From the NCBI RefSeq assembly GCF_024347455.1, contig NZ_AP025483.1:1612001-1676000 (forward strand): 64,000 nt of DNA, written 5' to 3'. This document shows positions 53,594 to 61,367 of this stretch, piece by piece. The stretch comes from Vibrio echinoideorum (GTDB taxonomy: Bacteria; Pseudomonadota; Gammaproteobacteria; Enterobacterales; Vibrionaceae). The notes under the pieces are model-generated. The model worked only from the letters and a program-made list of their open reading frames with translations, made no database searches and had not been told where the DNA came from. How positions within the stretch are numbered: position 1 is the stretch's first letter; each line of letters begins with the position of its first letter. Made by a program: the position numbers and the translations under genes.

Positions 53594-54961
53594 TTAAAAC
53601 AAACTGACATCAGCTCGACTCACTTCTGGCAAAGTGGCCGAGGCAGCTGCGTAAGGCTTACATGTTATCAACTTCGACAGCTGGCCTCTGTTCAACTTCA
53701 ACAAGCAATCATCAATCCGGTCAAACGTAATGTCATAAGCTTTTAGAAAGTGTTCGTTTACCGAGTAGAAACCATCGAGCGCTTCCACCTCGATGCTAAC
53801 GTGACGTTCGATAGAGCCATTTTTAATAGCGAAATTCACACCCGTTACAAACGCTTTCTTAATTCCCTCAAAAGGAAGTACCTCAGCTATAGGAACATGA
53901 GAAAGGCTATCTTTGTCAGAGCCTTTACTGCTATCCCCACTAGAAGATACATCCCCAGAAGCTTCATTATTTTTGCTAGGTAGTGTTTCACTTTGCTTAG
54001 GAACGGCAGTTGAAGACGTTGTTTGTCCCGCTTCCTCCACCGTCTCAGTAGTTTCAAAATAACGATTGGATAAGTCATAGATTATGTACCCGAAACAGAA
54101 TATGGATAATAGAAAAATCAAAATAGCTTTAGGACTACGAAAAAGCGTATTCATAGCGAGTTGTTGTTTAGCGCTGCCTGTCCCCGTAGATTTGTAGAGT
54201 AGGAAAGAGTCTAAAGGGATTTTTTGATTGGTTAGGTTGACGTCTTTCTTTTTGGGTATGACTGGAGTCGATACCGATTTGTCATGCTTCAAGATATAGG
54301 GATTTCGTTTCGTCCAGAAAAACTGATCGCGTCCCTTGTGAAAGAAGTTCTGATTCGCACAGGCCTTAATGCCAGAATCGATTTGCTTCCAATCTGGTGA
54401 AAGCAACTCGATATCCCAGTCATATTTTCGGTGTCTCATGAACCCCTCATTGAAGCTATGAGGATAGATGATTCTGCCTTCTGAATCGTACTCAGCAATC
54501 CCTCTATCATCTATTTCTGAGTCTTCTAGTTCGTCCATGTTCGCAGGGGTGTAACGAGAATTGAAAAAGCGTTCGTAATCTTTAGGTAGTAAACCGTCAC
54601 GAGGTGATTGAGTGATGAAGTCAGATAGCGGCTTGTATTTCACTTTACGAATATCAAAGCCGACGTTTTTAGAGAATATATCCTGACATTCATCAATAAC
54701 GATAAGCGCACCAATAGGGCACCAACAGAAAAAATGAGTCCAAAGGTGAACGCCAGATTCATCCCTAGAGCTAATACGAAAGAGTTTAGCGGTACTAGGG
54801 AATTGGATATTGAATCGCTCTTCAATGACGGCTAAGGGCTGCATACCCTCGATGTTAGTTACAACTGTTCTACCTGCCTTTAAAGCTTGGTAGATAGAAA
54901 AGTAAGCCGTGTATGCCGACTTGTAAGAGCCATTAGCGCCCGTTCTTATGGTAATAGCCAT
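53594..54961 (-). CDS. zot: Zot-like assembly ATPase (pI)
   Basis: Zot/pI is the inner-membrane ATPase that threads filamentous phage out of the cell. The 455 residues start MAITIRTGANGSYKSAYTAY with the Walker A GANGSYKS (residues 8-15), a Walker B ALIVIDECQDIF (about 95-105), and one membrane helix (AILIFLLSIFCFGYIIYDL, about 282-300). The periplasmic tail has a Ser-rich stretch (GDVSSSGDSSKGS) before a C-terminal domain. The start overlaps the stop of the upstream pVI-like gene by one base. Confidence 0.9.
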   Translation of the reverse strand: MAITIRTGANGSYKSAYTAYFSIYQALKAGRTVVTNIEGMQPLAVIEERFNIQFPSTAKLFRISSRDESGVHLWTHFFCWCPIGALIVIDECQDIFSKNVGFDIRKVKYKPLSDFITQSPRDGLLPKDYERFFNSRYTPANMDELEDSEIDDRGIAEYDSEGRIIYPHSFNEGFMRHRKYDWDIELLSPDWKQIDSGIKACANQNFFHKGRDQFFWTKRNPYILKHDKSVSTPVIPKKKDVNLTNQKIPLDSFLLYKSTGTGSAKQQLAMNTLFRSPKAILIFLLSIFCFGYIIYDLSNRYFETTETVEEAGQTTSSTAVPKQSETLPSKNNEASGDVSSSGDSSKGSDKDSLSHVPIAEVLPFEGIKKAFVTGVNFAIKNGSIERHVSIEVEALDGFYSVNEHFLKAYDITFDRIDDCLLKLNRGQLSKLITCKPYAAASATLPEVSRADVSLF

Positions 54962-55302
54962 TATCTAGATAACCTCATCACTAAAGCGGTAGTGAAGAAG
55001 TTAGCCCAGACAGCAAGGCCTTGAGGGACGCCAAACTTAAACGCATAAAATCGCAACTCGTCAGGCAAAGCATTAAAAGCTTTGGACAAAATGTCGTTAA
55101 AGCCGATCTCTTTTAAGAGGATTTGAGCCGAGTTATAAGAGAGCTTAATAAACTCCAATTCAGCTTTTAATTTCATCTTAATCATGAAAATCTGGATGTA
55201 TGAAAAGAGGTCTAGCGTCATTTGGGGAATAGCTTTAAAGAAGTCAGTGATGAATGACATCTGTAAGCTAATCCAATCAATAAAAGAGTAGATGTAATCC
55301 AT
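54961..55302 (-). CDS. pVI-like minor coat/assembly protein
   Basis: A 113-residue hydrophobic protein between the adhesin and zot, the position of gene VI in Ff phages. It has hydrophobic helices at both ends (IYSFIDWISLQMSFITDFFKAIP and GVPQGLAVWANFFTTALVMRL). Sequence is divergent from Ff gene VI. It overlaps zot by one base and follows the adhesin gene by two. Confidence 0.75.
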   Translation of the reverse strand: MDYIYSFIDWISLQMSFITDFFKAIPQMTLDLFSYIQIFMIKMKLKAELEFIKLSYNSAQILLKEIGFNDILSKAFNALPDELRFYAFKFGVPQGLAVWANFFTTALVMRLSR

Positions 55303-55304
55303 AA

Positions 55305-57050
55305 CTAATCCTTACCTAACATTCTGATTCCAGACAAAACAAACAAGAACATCACAACGGCTGAAATGAGCGTGGCGTTATCGAGTAGGGCAGAGAGCAC
55401 GCCCGATTTGAAAGAGCGTTCAGCATGGTTAACATTGAGATTTAAGGAGTGCTCTTTATAAGTACCGTTGTTGAAAGAGCTGGTATCGATAGAGAATAAC
55501 GCTTTGAACTTTTCAAATTCATCGCTCATTTCTTGTTTGATTTCTAAGACTTCATTTTGAACCTCAGCAATTTGATTTTGATTAACAATGAAGCCCTCAC
55601 CATCAAACCCAGAACTAGGTTCAACAAAATTATTGTTATTAGTAATACCATCAATCAGGTCGGTTAGTTTGCTTTCTACACCCGACATATCAGAACCATC
55701 TAGGCCGTCTATTTTATCTGATAAAGCATCAATGCTTGATTCAACACTAGACAAATCAACCGTTGAAGTACCGCCAGAAATAGCCGCTATTTGTTCACTT
55801 AGTTGATTAAATTTTGGATCTAAAGCAGCCAAAGAATCAGTCACATCTGAATAAAGAACTCCGAACCCCTCCGAAACAAATTGAAGCCCACCATCAAGGT
55901 TATTCATCTGAGAAGTCAAAGATTGCTGATTACTATTAATATCAGAAGATAAAGTTTTTAATAACTTTTGGTTAGCATTAGCTTTTGCTGCATTTTTTAA
56001 TTGATTCTTTTGAGTAGAGGTTAAACCAGAACCAGAACCATCTAAAAGCAAGTTTGTTAAAGTCTGAATTTGACGCTGAGTATCTAAAATATTAGTGTCA
56101 ACTTCATCAAATTGAGTGGCAAAATTAGTTACATTATCACGAACATCATCAATATCATTTCTAGCCCAGTTTACAGAGCGTTGAACATCATCAATCTTAT
56201 TATTTGATACTGATGCATTGTCATGAATCCTATCTCTCAAAAAAGCTTCTGTGGCAAATATCTGTGAGTTAATACTTGATGCTGTATTACCAGATGCTTG
56301 AGCTAAAGAATCTAGTTTCTGTTTAAAATAATCATTGGTAACGCTGATATTCGAAGTTAAAGCACCGATGGATTGATTAAAGTCAGTACGACGAACAGAA
56401 CGAAGAGAAAGATCGCTAATGCCTCTCGCTAGAGTTCCAATATTTCTACTTTGTTCAGCAGCTACCGAACGATAAGACCAGCAATCAGGATCATCAGTCG
56501 AACAATTACCAACGGCAGGAATATCGTTTAGACGGTCATAGAAATCATCTATAGAGTCAGGAACGCCATTATCATTGTTATCAACTAATTCATTATTATT
56601 CTTGTAAGGGTCAGGGTCTTCATGATTGTCAATACCATCACCATCCCAATCTTCATACTTGTCATCAACTCCATTTTGGTTGACATCATTCTCATAGGGA
56701 AAGGGCTCAGGAGTATCACCAGAAAAACGGTTAATCTCATCAAAAGCACAAGTGCTACCCGTATAAGTGAATTTATTCGTCCACTTATTACCCTCAACAG
56801 ATATAGAAACCGAACCCGCCGTCATTCTACAAGCGGCACCAGTCGAACGATCACCAATACAATAAGAGCGAGGATTATCACCCCAGATATAAGCGTCCCA
56901 GGTTAAGTTTTTTCCCGTTCCCTCAAGTATCTTACAAGAACTAACACAAACGCCATCAACCTCAACTTTACCCGCGCCGCACTGCAAAGCGTTGGAATTG
57001 AAAGCAACAAGGACGAGAAGAAGAGAGAGGTATTTTTGATATCGTTTCAC
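55305..57050 (-). CDS. pIII-like adsorption protein with calcium-binding-type repeats
   Basis: Minor coat protein at the phage tip that binds the host receptor. The 581 residues have a signal peptide (MKRYQKYLSLLLVLVAFNSNALQ), a Cys-containing N-terminal domain, and an Asp-rich segment (NDVNQNGVDDKYEDWDGDGID, near residues 119-140, then DNNDNGVPDSIDD) like thrombospondin type 3 calcium-binding repeats. A long coiled-coil region (about residues 190-450) follows, then a C-terminal membrane anchor (LISAVVMFLFVLSGIRMLGKD). Receptor unknown. The N-terminal domain likely sets host range. Confidence 0.85.
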   Translation of the reverse strand: MKRYQKYLSLLLVLVAFNSNALQCGAGKVEVDGVCVSSCKILEGTGKNLTWDAYIWGDNPRSYCIGDRSTGAACRMTAGSVSISVEGNKWTNKFTYTGSTCAFDEINRFSGDTPEPFPYENDVNQNGVDDKYEDWDGDGIDNHEDPDPYKNNNELVDNNDNGVPDSIDDFYDRLNDIPAVGNCSTDDPDCWSYRSVAAEQSRNIGTLARGISDLSLRSVRRTDFNQSIGALTSNISVTNDYFKQKLDSLAQASGNTASSINSQIFATEAFLRDRIHDNASVSNNKIDDVQRSVNWARNDIDDVRDNVTNFATQFDEVDTNILDTQRQIQTLTNLLLDGSGSGLTSTQKNQLKNAAKANANQKLLKTLSSDINSNQQSLTSQMNNLDGGLQFVSEGFGVLYSDVTDSLAALDPKFNQLSEQIAAISGGTSTVDLSSVESSIDALSDKIDGLDGSDMSGVESKLTDLIDGITNNNNFVEPSSGFDGEGFIVNQNQIAEVQNEVLEIKQEMSDEFEKFKALFSIDTSSFNNGTYKEHSLNLNVNHAERSFKSGVLSALLDNATLISAVVMFLFVLSGIRMLGKD

Positions 57051-57067
57051 TGTAAAACCCCAGATAA

Positions 57068-57091
57068 GAAAACGCCCCCAAACTAGGAGGC
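57068..57091 (-). terminator. Terminator between coat genes and adhesin gene
   Basis: On the minus strand GCCTCC, TAGTTT, GGGGGC is followed by GTTTTCTT. The short stem with one wobble is a weak terminator, like the one after gene VIII in Ff phages, which would keep coat-protein mRNA in excess. The stop codon of the 32-residue gene lies within it. Confidence 0.6.
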
Positions 57092-57181
57092 ATTGATACC
57101 CGTATATACGCCATATACGAATGACATAGCCATAACCACCCCAAACAGGACGGTTACGACTTGAGAGACAATGTCTCCCAT
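57083..57181 (-). CDS. Minor coat protein, pVII/pIX type, 32 residues
   Basis: A tiny gene translating as MGDIVSQVVTVLFGVVMAMS followed by FVYGVYTGINAS. It is almost one membrane helix, the size and character of pVII/pIX. Its ATG overlaps the stop of the major coat gene by one base (TAATG), so it is translationally coupled. It was below the usual length cut for automatic gene finding. Confidence 0.75.
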   Translation of the reverse strand: MGDIVSQVVTVLFGVVMAMSFVYGVYTGINAS

Positions 57182-57381
57182 TAGTTCCCCATAGAGTTCA
57201 TGATAGCGCGAAGACCAAAGCCAATCGCAGCAAGACCGATAAGACCAACCACAACCAAACCATAGTTAGATTGACCAGTCGTTACAGCTTCGTTGATAGC
57301 CGTTGTGATTGCAGTATTATCAGCAAATGAAGAAGCAGATACAAATGCAGTAGAACCTAGAACCAATAGACGTTTTTTCAT
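57181..57381 (-). CDS. Major coat protein (pVIII-like)
   Basis: A 66-residue precursor with signal peptide MKKRLLVLGSTAFVSASSFA (cut near residue 20) and a mature part of about 46 residues: an acidic, polar start DNTAITTAINEAVTTGQ, a membrane helix YGLVVVGLIGLAAIGFGL and a basic end LRAIMNSMGN. This is the standard architecture of inovirus major coat proteins. A good AAGGAAA lies before the start. Confidence 0.88.
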   Translation of the reverse strand: MKKRLLVLGSTAFVSASSFADNTAITTAINEAVTTGQSNYGLVVVGLIGLAAIGFGLRAIMNSMGN

Positions 57382-57422
57382 GATATTTCCTTTTTTAAGA
57401 GTGTGTTACTAAAAGTTGACCC

Positions 57423-57647
57423 TTAGCCTTTGCCAAGAGTTTTTAAGATTCGTCCTAGCACATGGCCAGAAACGAAAGATAATAAAATCCAACCTGAAAC
57501 AGCGGTGTAAAGTTCACTGTCGATGTTCAAAGATTGAGACGCAGAGACTAAATTGTTGTATTCAGAATCTGTGAGCATTACGAGCTGACAATCAAAGTCG
57601 GTTGACGTTCTTAAGTAACCTTGCTGAGTGGTCGTAATGCAGTTCAT
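57423..57647 (-). CDS. Small phage membrane protein
   Basis: A 74-residue protein with a polar N-terminal half containing two Cys and a C-terminal hydrophobic helix (AVSGWILLSFVSGHVLGRIL). Probably a minor coat or assembly protein. It starts two bases after the stop of the 77-residue gene. No closer match recognised. Confidence 0.65.
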   Translation of the reverse strand: MNCITTTQQGYLRTSTDFDCQLVMLTDSEYNNLVSASQSLNIDSELYTAVSGWILLSFVSGHVLGRILKTLGKG

Positions 57648-57649
57648 TG

Positions 57650-57883
57650 TTAAGCCTTACTTGAAGCACTTTTTTGACGATTGAGAGAGCCAATTTCAGA
57701 CAAAAGAAAGTCTCTTTTAAGCTCTAAATCTCGAATCGTTCTCGTTAGAAGCAAGCGGTCAATCCAATCAATTACAAACGAGCAAACACGACCAAATAGT
57801 GAGAACACGACCATGGTAATAATTAGGGCTTCAATCAGTACATCCAAATCATCGCCAGTTAATTGATAAACGACCGTTTCCAT
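57650..57883 (-). CDS. Small phage membrane protein with basic tail
   Basis: A 77-residue protein with a hydrophobic helix (LIEALIITMVVFSLFGRVC, residues 16-34) and a charged C-terminal helix (LLLTRTIRDLELKRDFLLSEI). Probably an inner-membrane assembly factor. It starts two bases after the DUF1293 gene. No known family recognised. Confidence 0.65.
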   Translation of the reverse strand: METVVYQLTGDDLDVLIEALIITMVVFSLFGRVCSFVIDWIDRLLLTRTIRDLELKRDFLLSEIGSLNRQKSASSKA

Positions 57884-57885
57884 AA

Positions 57886-58233
57886 TTAAGCCTTGTTAGC
57901 TTTCAAAAAGTTATCGAAGTGCTTTTTAATTTCTTCATCGACTGGAACAAGATTGGTCACCAAGATATCAAGTGGATCATTTGGGTTAGCACCAAAGCTC
58001 AGTTCGTAGTCACGGTTAGCAACAAAAGCGCGAGATTGGATAAGCTGACGAGCGTAGGCCACATCAATTTTCAACGCTTGTTTGTTGTAAGGGATGTCAG
58101 TCGAGTAACCGATACCCGTTTGCTGAAACTTCTCGTTATCGACTTCTTCAACAGCACGTAGGACAGACAATTCCGCAAATTCCATATTAGATTTAGGGAA
58201 ACGCTTGATAGCAATACCAGTTATTGTAGGCAT
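57886..58233 (-). CDS. DUF1293 family phage protein, probable ssDNA-binding protein
   Basis: A 115-residue protein of the DUF1293 family, carried by Vibrio filamentous phages at the place of gene V. The sequence MPTITGIAIKRFPKSNMEFAELSVLRAVEE, then DIPYNKQALKIDVAYARQLIQS, fits a small beta-rich protein. By position, directly after the initiator gene (overlap of 13 bases), it should coat the single-stranded genome. That role is inferred. Confidence 0.8.
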   Translation of the reverse strand: MPTITGIAIKRFPKSNMEFAELSVLRAVEEVDNEKFQQTGIGYSTDIPYNKQALKIDVAYARQLIQSRAFVANRDYELSFGANPNDPLDILVTNLVPVDEEIKKHFDNFLKANKA

Positions 58234-59333
58234 ATTCTTGACTCCAAAATTTCGATTTTCTGTTTAGTGTATTCGTCAGGAATACCCAACGAGGTTTCAA
58301 AGTTTGCGCGTCTATGATGCGTAGGAATGAGCATTCCGAATGCTTCACCCAAGTCACCCTCAGTCATTGCAACAACTTCAGATAGAGCTTTGCCACATTG
58401 GCGACGAACCCAAGCAATACGAGCGAAGAACTCAAGACCCGCTTTTTTCTTGTTAAGCTCAATCTTCATTGGTTCAGCAGGGTCGATACTGGCCGAGAAG
58501 TCACACAGACCAGCAAAGGCCGAAGCGGGCGAGGCGAGTAGTGCCAAATCGCACTTCTTCAATTCCACTTCATTGCGGTACCAAATTACTTCAGGGTCAG
58601 CGATGTTTTGCTCGAACTTCTTGTTGTACACACGCCAGTAGATTGCAGAGGTACGAGAGCCAACAAGAACGGCTTCCTCTGATAATTCACCGGATTGTGA
58701 AACGCGCTTATGAGGAACCATTGTCGGACCACGACCACGAGAAGCAGTGCGAAATGCTCCCTCATAAAAACATTTCTCAGCATACTTACAGTCAAAGATT
58801 CCGGTGTAGTCATCCACGCAGAGATCCAAACGGGCTAGGCGAGTGATACCCAAAAGTGACAACCACCAATGCACCTTTTTGTGAGTGGTGAAGTCGAACA
58901 ACTTAGCGCAACCCGTACCATTGATTTGCACGTAGACCGTGTCATTGTTACCACCAACACCGACCAAGCCACATTCAACCGTTCCTGTAGAGTCGTAAAT
59001 CACCATCGAATCTTCATAGCCATGTAAGCCACGGCCACGCATCGGAGAGATACGGAAGTTAAAGACTTTAGACATGAACTCATCAAATCTATCGGCCAAA
59101 ACCTTGCGACATTTGTTACGGTGTGACTCAATTGATTTCTCTATCGCTTCTGGTGAGTTAAGGCGACCGTTGACGCTTCTCTTTTTAAACTCAGGAAACT
59201 GCATGTTGATAAAGTCTTGTTCGTTCGAGCTGTCCAAGTGTCTAAGCGAACCGTACGAAAACGAAAAGGCTAGGTGATCCACTTGAACCGGACGAATCTC
59301 ATCATGGAACTTATGAGGCTTTTTAGATGGCAT
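58221..59333 (-). CDS. Phage replication initiation protein, Rep_trans type
   Basis: A 370-residue rolling-circle initiator that nicks the double-stranded replicative form at the plus origin. The pattern VDHLAFSFSYG, then LARLDLCVDDYTGIFDCKY, GRGPTM, and VGSRTSAIYWRVYNKKFEQ is the Rep_trans (PF02486) family signature; the Tyr of the RVYNK region and the DxD-like VDDY belong to the active site. It is of a different class from the gene II/X initiator of prophage 2. It overlaps DUF1293 by 13 bases and the upstream 66-residue gene by 11. Confidence 0.88.
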   Translation of the reverse strand: MPSKKPHKFHDEIRPVQVDHLAFSFSYGSLRHLDSSNEQDFINMQFPEFKKRSVNGRLNSPEAIEKSIESHRNKCRKVLADRFDEFMSKVFNFRISPMRGRGLHGYEDSMVIYDSTGTVECGLVGVGGNNDTVYVQINGTGCAKLFDFTTHKKVHWWLSLLGITRLARLDLCVDDYTGIFDCKYAEKCFYEGAFRTASRGRGPTMVPHKRVSQSGELSEEAVLVGSRTSAIYWRVYNKKFEQNIADPEVIWYRNEVELKKCDLALLASPASAFAGLCDFSASIDPAEPMKIELNKKKAGLEFFARIAWVRRQCGKALSEVVAMTEGDLGEAFGMLIPTHHRRANFETSLGIPDEYTKQKIEILESRICLQ

Positions 59334-59523
59334 GGAAAACCCCTTTGACTAACAGCTCTTGATAGTTGTCGTCAGTTATCGCAACAATCTGAAATGACAC
59401 CATGCCGTAGTGAGCTTCCATGAACTGGAAAAAATCACGCGGAGTCTTGAAGAAGTTATGGCCCCAAGGAAAATAGGCGTTGATGCCGTGATTGGGTTCG
59501 TTGTCGAAGTAGATTGAATCCAT
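59323..59523 (-). CDS. Small phage protein of unknown function
   Basis: A 66-residue acidic, aromatic-rich protein (YFDNEPNHGINAYFPWGHNF...). No family recognised. It overlaps the initiator start by 11 bases and sits two bases after its upstream neighbour, so it is part of the early operon. Confidence 0.65.
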   Translation of the reverse strand: MDSIYFDNEPNHGINAYFPWGHNFFKTPRDFFQFMEAHYGMVSFQIVAITDDNYQELLVKGVFHAI

Positions 59524-59525
59524 GA

Positions 59526-59837
59526 TTAAAGCATCCCCAACAATTTAGCTTTAGATGAAGTCAATTCGTCATAAGCACGTTGAAGTTCTGAAGCTTCACA
59601 AATATCAATTTGACCATCATGTGACATCAAAGTAGCTGTCAGAACTTTGATTTCATCAAACTCAAGAGAAGCGGAAACAATCTCGGAATAAGCTTCATTT
59701 GAAACCTCGAAACTACAAAATTTAGACTTGGCAAAATCAACAGAGACATCAAAGAGGAAAGTAAAATAAAGAAAAGCAGCTACGAAAATAGAAAGCTCAA
59801 CTTTACATTTAGACAAAAATGAAAGGACTGATTTCAT
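59526..59837 (-). CDS. Small membrane-anchored phage protein
   Basis: A 103-residue protein with an N-terminal membrane helix (LSIFVAAFLYFTFLFDVSV, residues 15-33) and an acidic helical soluble tail with two Cys (SKFCSFEVSN, DICEASE). Unknown family. It is the second gene of the early operon. Confidence 0.65.
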   Translation of the reverse strand: MKSVLSFLSKCKVELSIFVAAFLYFTFLFDVSVDFAKSKFCSFEVSNEAYSEIVSASLEFDEIKVLTATLMSHDGQIDICEASELQRAYDELTSSKAKLLGML

Positions 59838-59839
59838 GA

Positions 59840-60136
59840 TTAACGCTCCAAACCATAGAACGAGCAGAACTGTTCAAGCTCTTGGTCGTTATCAAACGTA
59901 AGCGTGAAAGAGTCTTCAGAGTTATAAAGCGGATTCTTATAGCTGACAGTGTGGAAAAGTTCTTCACCGATAGTGCGTTGGCCAAACTCAAGTTCGCTAA
60001 CAAGGAACTCAAAGCAGATTTCTAGTGGTGAGTTATGAAGAGACACGGACGCGTGTGTGAAATCTGGATAGTTAGAGAAGCTGACGTGTTCAGATTTGAG
60101 CACAGAGCCGTATTGAATCGATTCAACTGTAAACAT
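59840..60136 (-). CDS. First gene of the prophage 1 early operon, unknown
   Basis: A 98-residue soluble acidic protein starting MFTVESIQYGSVLKSEHVSF and ending QFCSFYGLER. No family recognised. AAGGTGG lies seven bases before the ATG at 60136; a GTG nine bases upstream is possible. It is divergent from the DUF3693 regulator with a palindromic operator between, so its promoter should be under that control. Confidence 0.7.
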   Translation of the reverse strand: MFTVESIQYGSVLKSEHVSFSNYPDFTHASVSLHNSPLEICFEFLVSELEFGQRTIGEELFHTVSYKNPLYNSEDSFTLTFDNDQELEQFCSFYGLER

Positions 60137-60242
60137 AACAACCACCTTGACTGATTATTGAGAATTGGGATTGACCGTCTAAGTTGAGCTATAAGCGTCA
60201 AGGGCAAACAGCCCAAACCTAGACAGCCAAATCAGGTTAGTC

Positions 60243-60276
60243 CCGATTTGTGTTAATCCTAATTAACGGAAATCGG
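60243..60276. promoter_or_regulatory. Nested palindrome, probable operator of the prophage 1 regulator
   Basis: CCGATTT-GT-GTTAAT-CCTA-ATTAAC-GG-AAATCGG: an inner 6-base and an outer 7-base inverted repeat share one centre at about 60259. It lies in the 200-base divergent region between the early operon (minus) and the DUF3693 gene (plus), the normal place for an operator that controls both. Confidence 0.65.
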
Positions 60277-60337
60277 AATTACAAGTAAACAAAAATCGCA
60301 ACTAATGGGCTAAAATGAACAAAATGGAGGTGTACTT

Positions 60338-60700
60338 ATGTACCAAGATAAAATCTTAAATGCCTATAAACAGGCTCAAAACTACGTACAAGATAAGCAA
60401 ATAGCGCATGACTTAGGGATTACACCTCAGAAGATTTGCAAAATTAGAAGCGGAGAACGCTATCTAACTGAAACTGAAGCACTTTTTATTGCTGAAAGGA
60501 TTGGTTTGTCAGAAGAAGAAGTCTTAGTGTACTTAGCCGCTGACCGCAGCAAAAATCATAAGGCTCAGGTAGCTTGGCAGAACATCGCAAAAAAGTTTAA
60601 CGGGCTTAATATGTCAGGTGTATCAATGGCTTGTGGTAGTTTGGCGTTACTGGCGACCACCCCAGTTGACCCCACGATTCAGTGCGTATTATGGGTCTAA
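60338..60700 (+). CDS. DUF3693 phage regulator with helix-turn-helix
   Basis: A 120-residue protein of the DUF3693 family of Vibrio filamentous phages. A Cro/CI-type helix-turn-helix lies at QIAHDLGITPQKICKIRSGERYLTETEALFIAERIGL (residues 22-58). After a linker the C-terminus is hydrophobic (SGVSMACGSLALLATTPV) and ends QCVLWV. GGAGGTG is seven bases before the ATG. It is divergent from the early operon. The last seven codons lie within the att site at 60681, so integration changes the end of the protein. Likely repressor or control protein. Confidence 0.8.
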   Translation: MYQDKILNAYKQAQNYVQDKQIAHDLGITPQKICKIRSGERYLTETEALFIAERIGLSEEEVLVYLAADRSKNHKAQVAWQNIAKKFNGLNMSGVSMACGSLALLATTPVDPTIQCVLWV

Positions 60701-60712
60701 ATTATGTTGAGT
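60681..60712 (+). other. dif-like Xer site 5, junction of prophage 1 and prophage 2
   Basis: AGTGCGTATTA, ten bases TGGGTCTAAA, then TTATGTTGAGT. The XerC arm matches the Vibrio dif1 arm at 10 of 11 and the XerD arm at 9 of 11; the central part is longer than the usual six bases, as in some phage att sites. It divides the two prophages, and the DUF3693 stop codon lies inside it. Confidence 0.75.
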
Positions 60713-60824
60713 GGTTTGCTGTGCTTAACTGAATAAGAACGTGGGTGAGTAACATGCTCAATGAGGAGGTCAGCTTGTCTGGCCTTTTTGATGCCCGTTA
60801 GGAAAATCGTTGTTAGAAGTTAAC

Positions 60825-60852
60825 CCGTAACATAATTTGCACAATGCGCATT
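60825..60852 (-). other. Inverted dif-like site (attP2-like) of prophage 2
   Basis: On the minus strand: AATGCGCATTG, six bases TGCAAA, then TTATGTTACGG. It matches the dif1 arms at 9 of 11 and 8 of 11, is opposite in direction to the site at 60681, and lies 112 bases after its end. The shared AAATTATGTT would pair in single-stranded DNA to make a folded XerC/XerD site, the CTXphi arrangement of attP1 and attP2. Confidence 0.65.
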
Positions 60853-61367
60853 GAATCGCCCCTGTATTCGCAAGCGTAGCGCGCCAGTGTTTGAGATTTA
60901 TCGAGTTCTTTTGCCCCGCAGGGATAAGGGCATTCGATACAGTTCTTGGACATGACTCTCCCAAATGCCCGAAAAGCAGCGAAGCGTTACTCCCTCCAAA
61001 GAAGATCACAAAACCTTCCTTTCATTTTGCCAGAATAGCTTTTTGGTACAGAGCACTCCCAATTTTCATTTCTATCGATTACTCGACGTTTGACGACGAA
61101 CAAGGACGGCGAAGACTGAGCAAGGACGGTGAGAAGGAGAAAAGGAGAAGAAAGCCACCGAACACCGAGGCAAGCGAAGCGCGGGGTCGGGGCTTTCCTT
61201 TTCGAATGTCCACTATCTTTAATAGTGGATTCTTGTACCATTTTGGTATTTTCAGCTCAAAAAAAATGACCTCAAAGGGTCATCTTCAAAATCTCAATCG
61301 GTCACCCGAAGGGTTGGGGTTCCTGTAACACCCCAACTAACTGCGGACATCCGCACAAACACCGGTT
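60853..61367 (+). other. Intergenic origin region of prophage 2
   Basis: This 515-base non-coding stretch holds several hairpins: TCCACTAT / ATAGTGGA (61209-61231), TGACC / GGTCA near 61268-61282, and GTTGGGGT / ACCCCAAC (about 61314-61340). It also holds the blocks GCCCCGCAGGGATAAG and GGCGAAGACTGAG shared with the intergenic region of prophage 1. The plus-strand origin and packaging signal probably lie here. Two long frames (60891-61328 and 60987-61241, minus) are judged chance. Confidence 0.55.

Larger units (their letters stand above)
51507..60712 (-). mobile_element. Filamentous prophage 1 (fs2/Vf-type inovirus), about 9.2 kb
   Basis: All structural and replication genes lie on the minus strand from 60136 down to 53203, with the DUF3693 regulator divergent at 60338 and a HEPN-like cargo gene and decayed DUF3653 gene at the other end. 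The borders are dif-like sites at 51507 (degenerate) and 60681. The gene order (initiator, DUF1293, small membrane proteins, major coat, minor coat, adhesin, pVI-like, Zot) is that of Vibrio inoviruses. The left border is less certain; 49792 is the alternative. Confidence 0.75.

Noticed and set aside
60891..61328. Long plus-strand frame in the origin region of prophage 2
   Set aside because: It is basic and low in complexity, has no ribosome site, and runs through several hairpins; a matching minus-strand frame is equally open. Both are best explained by structured non-coding DNA.
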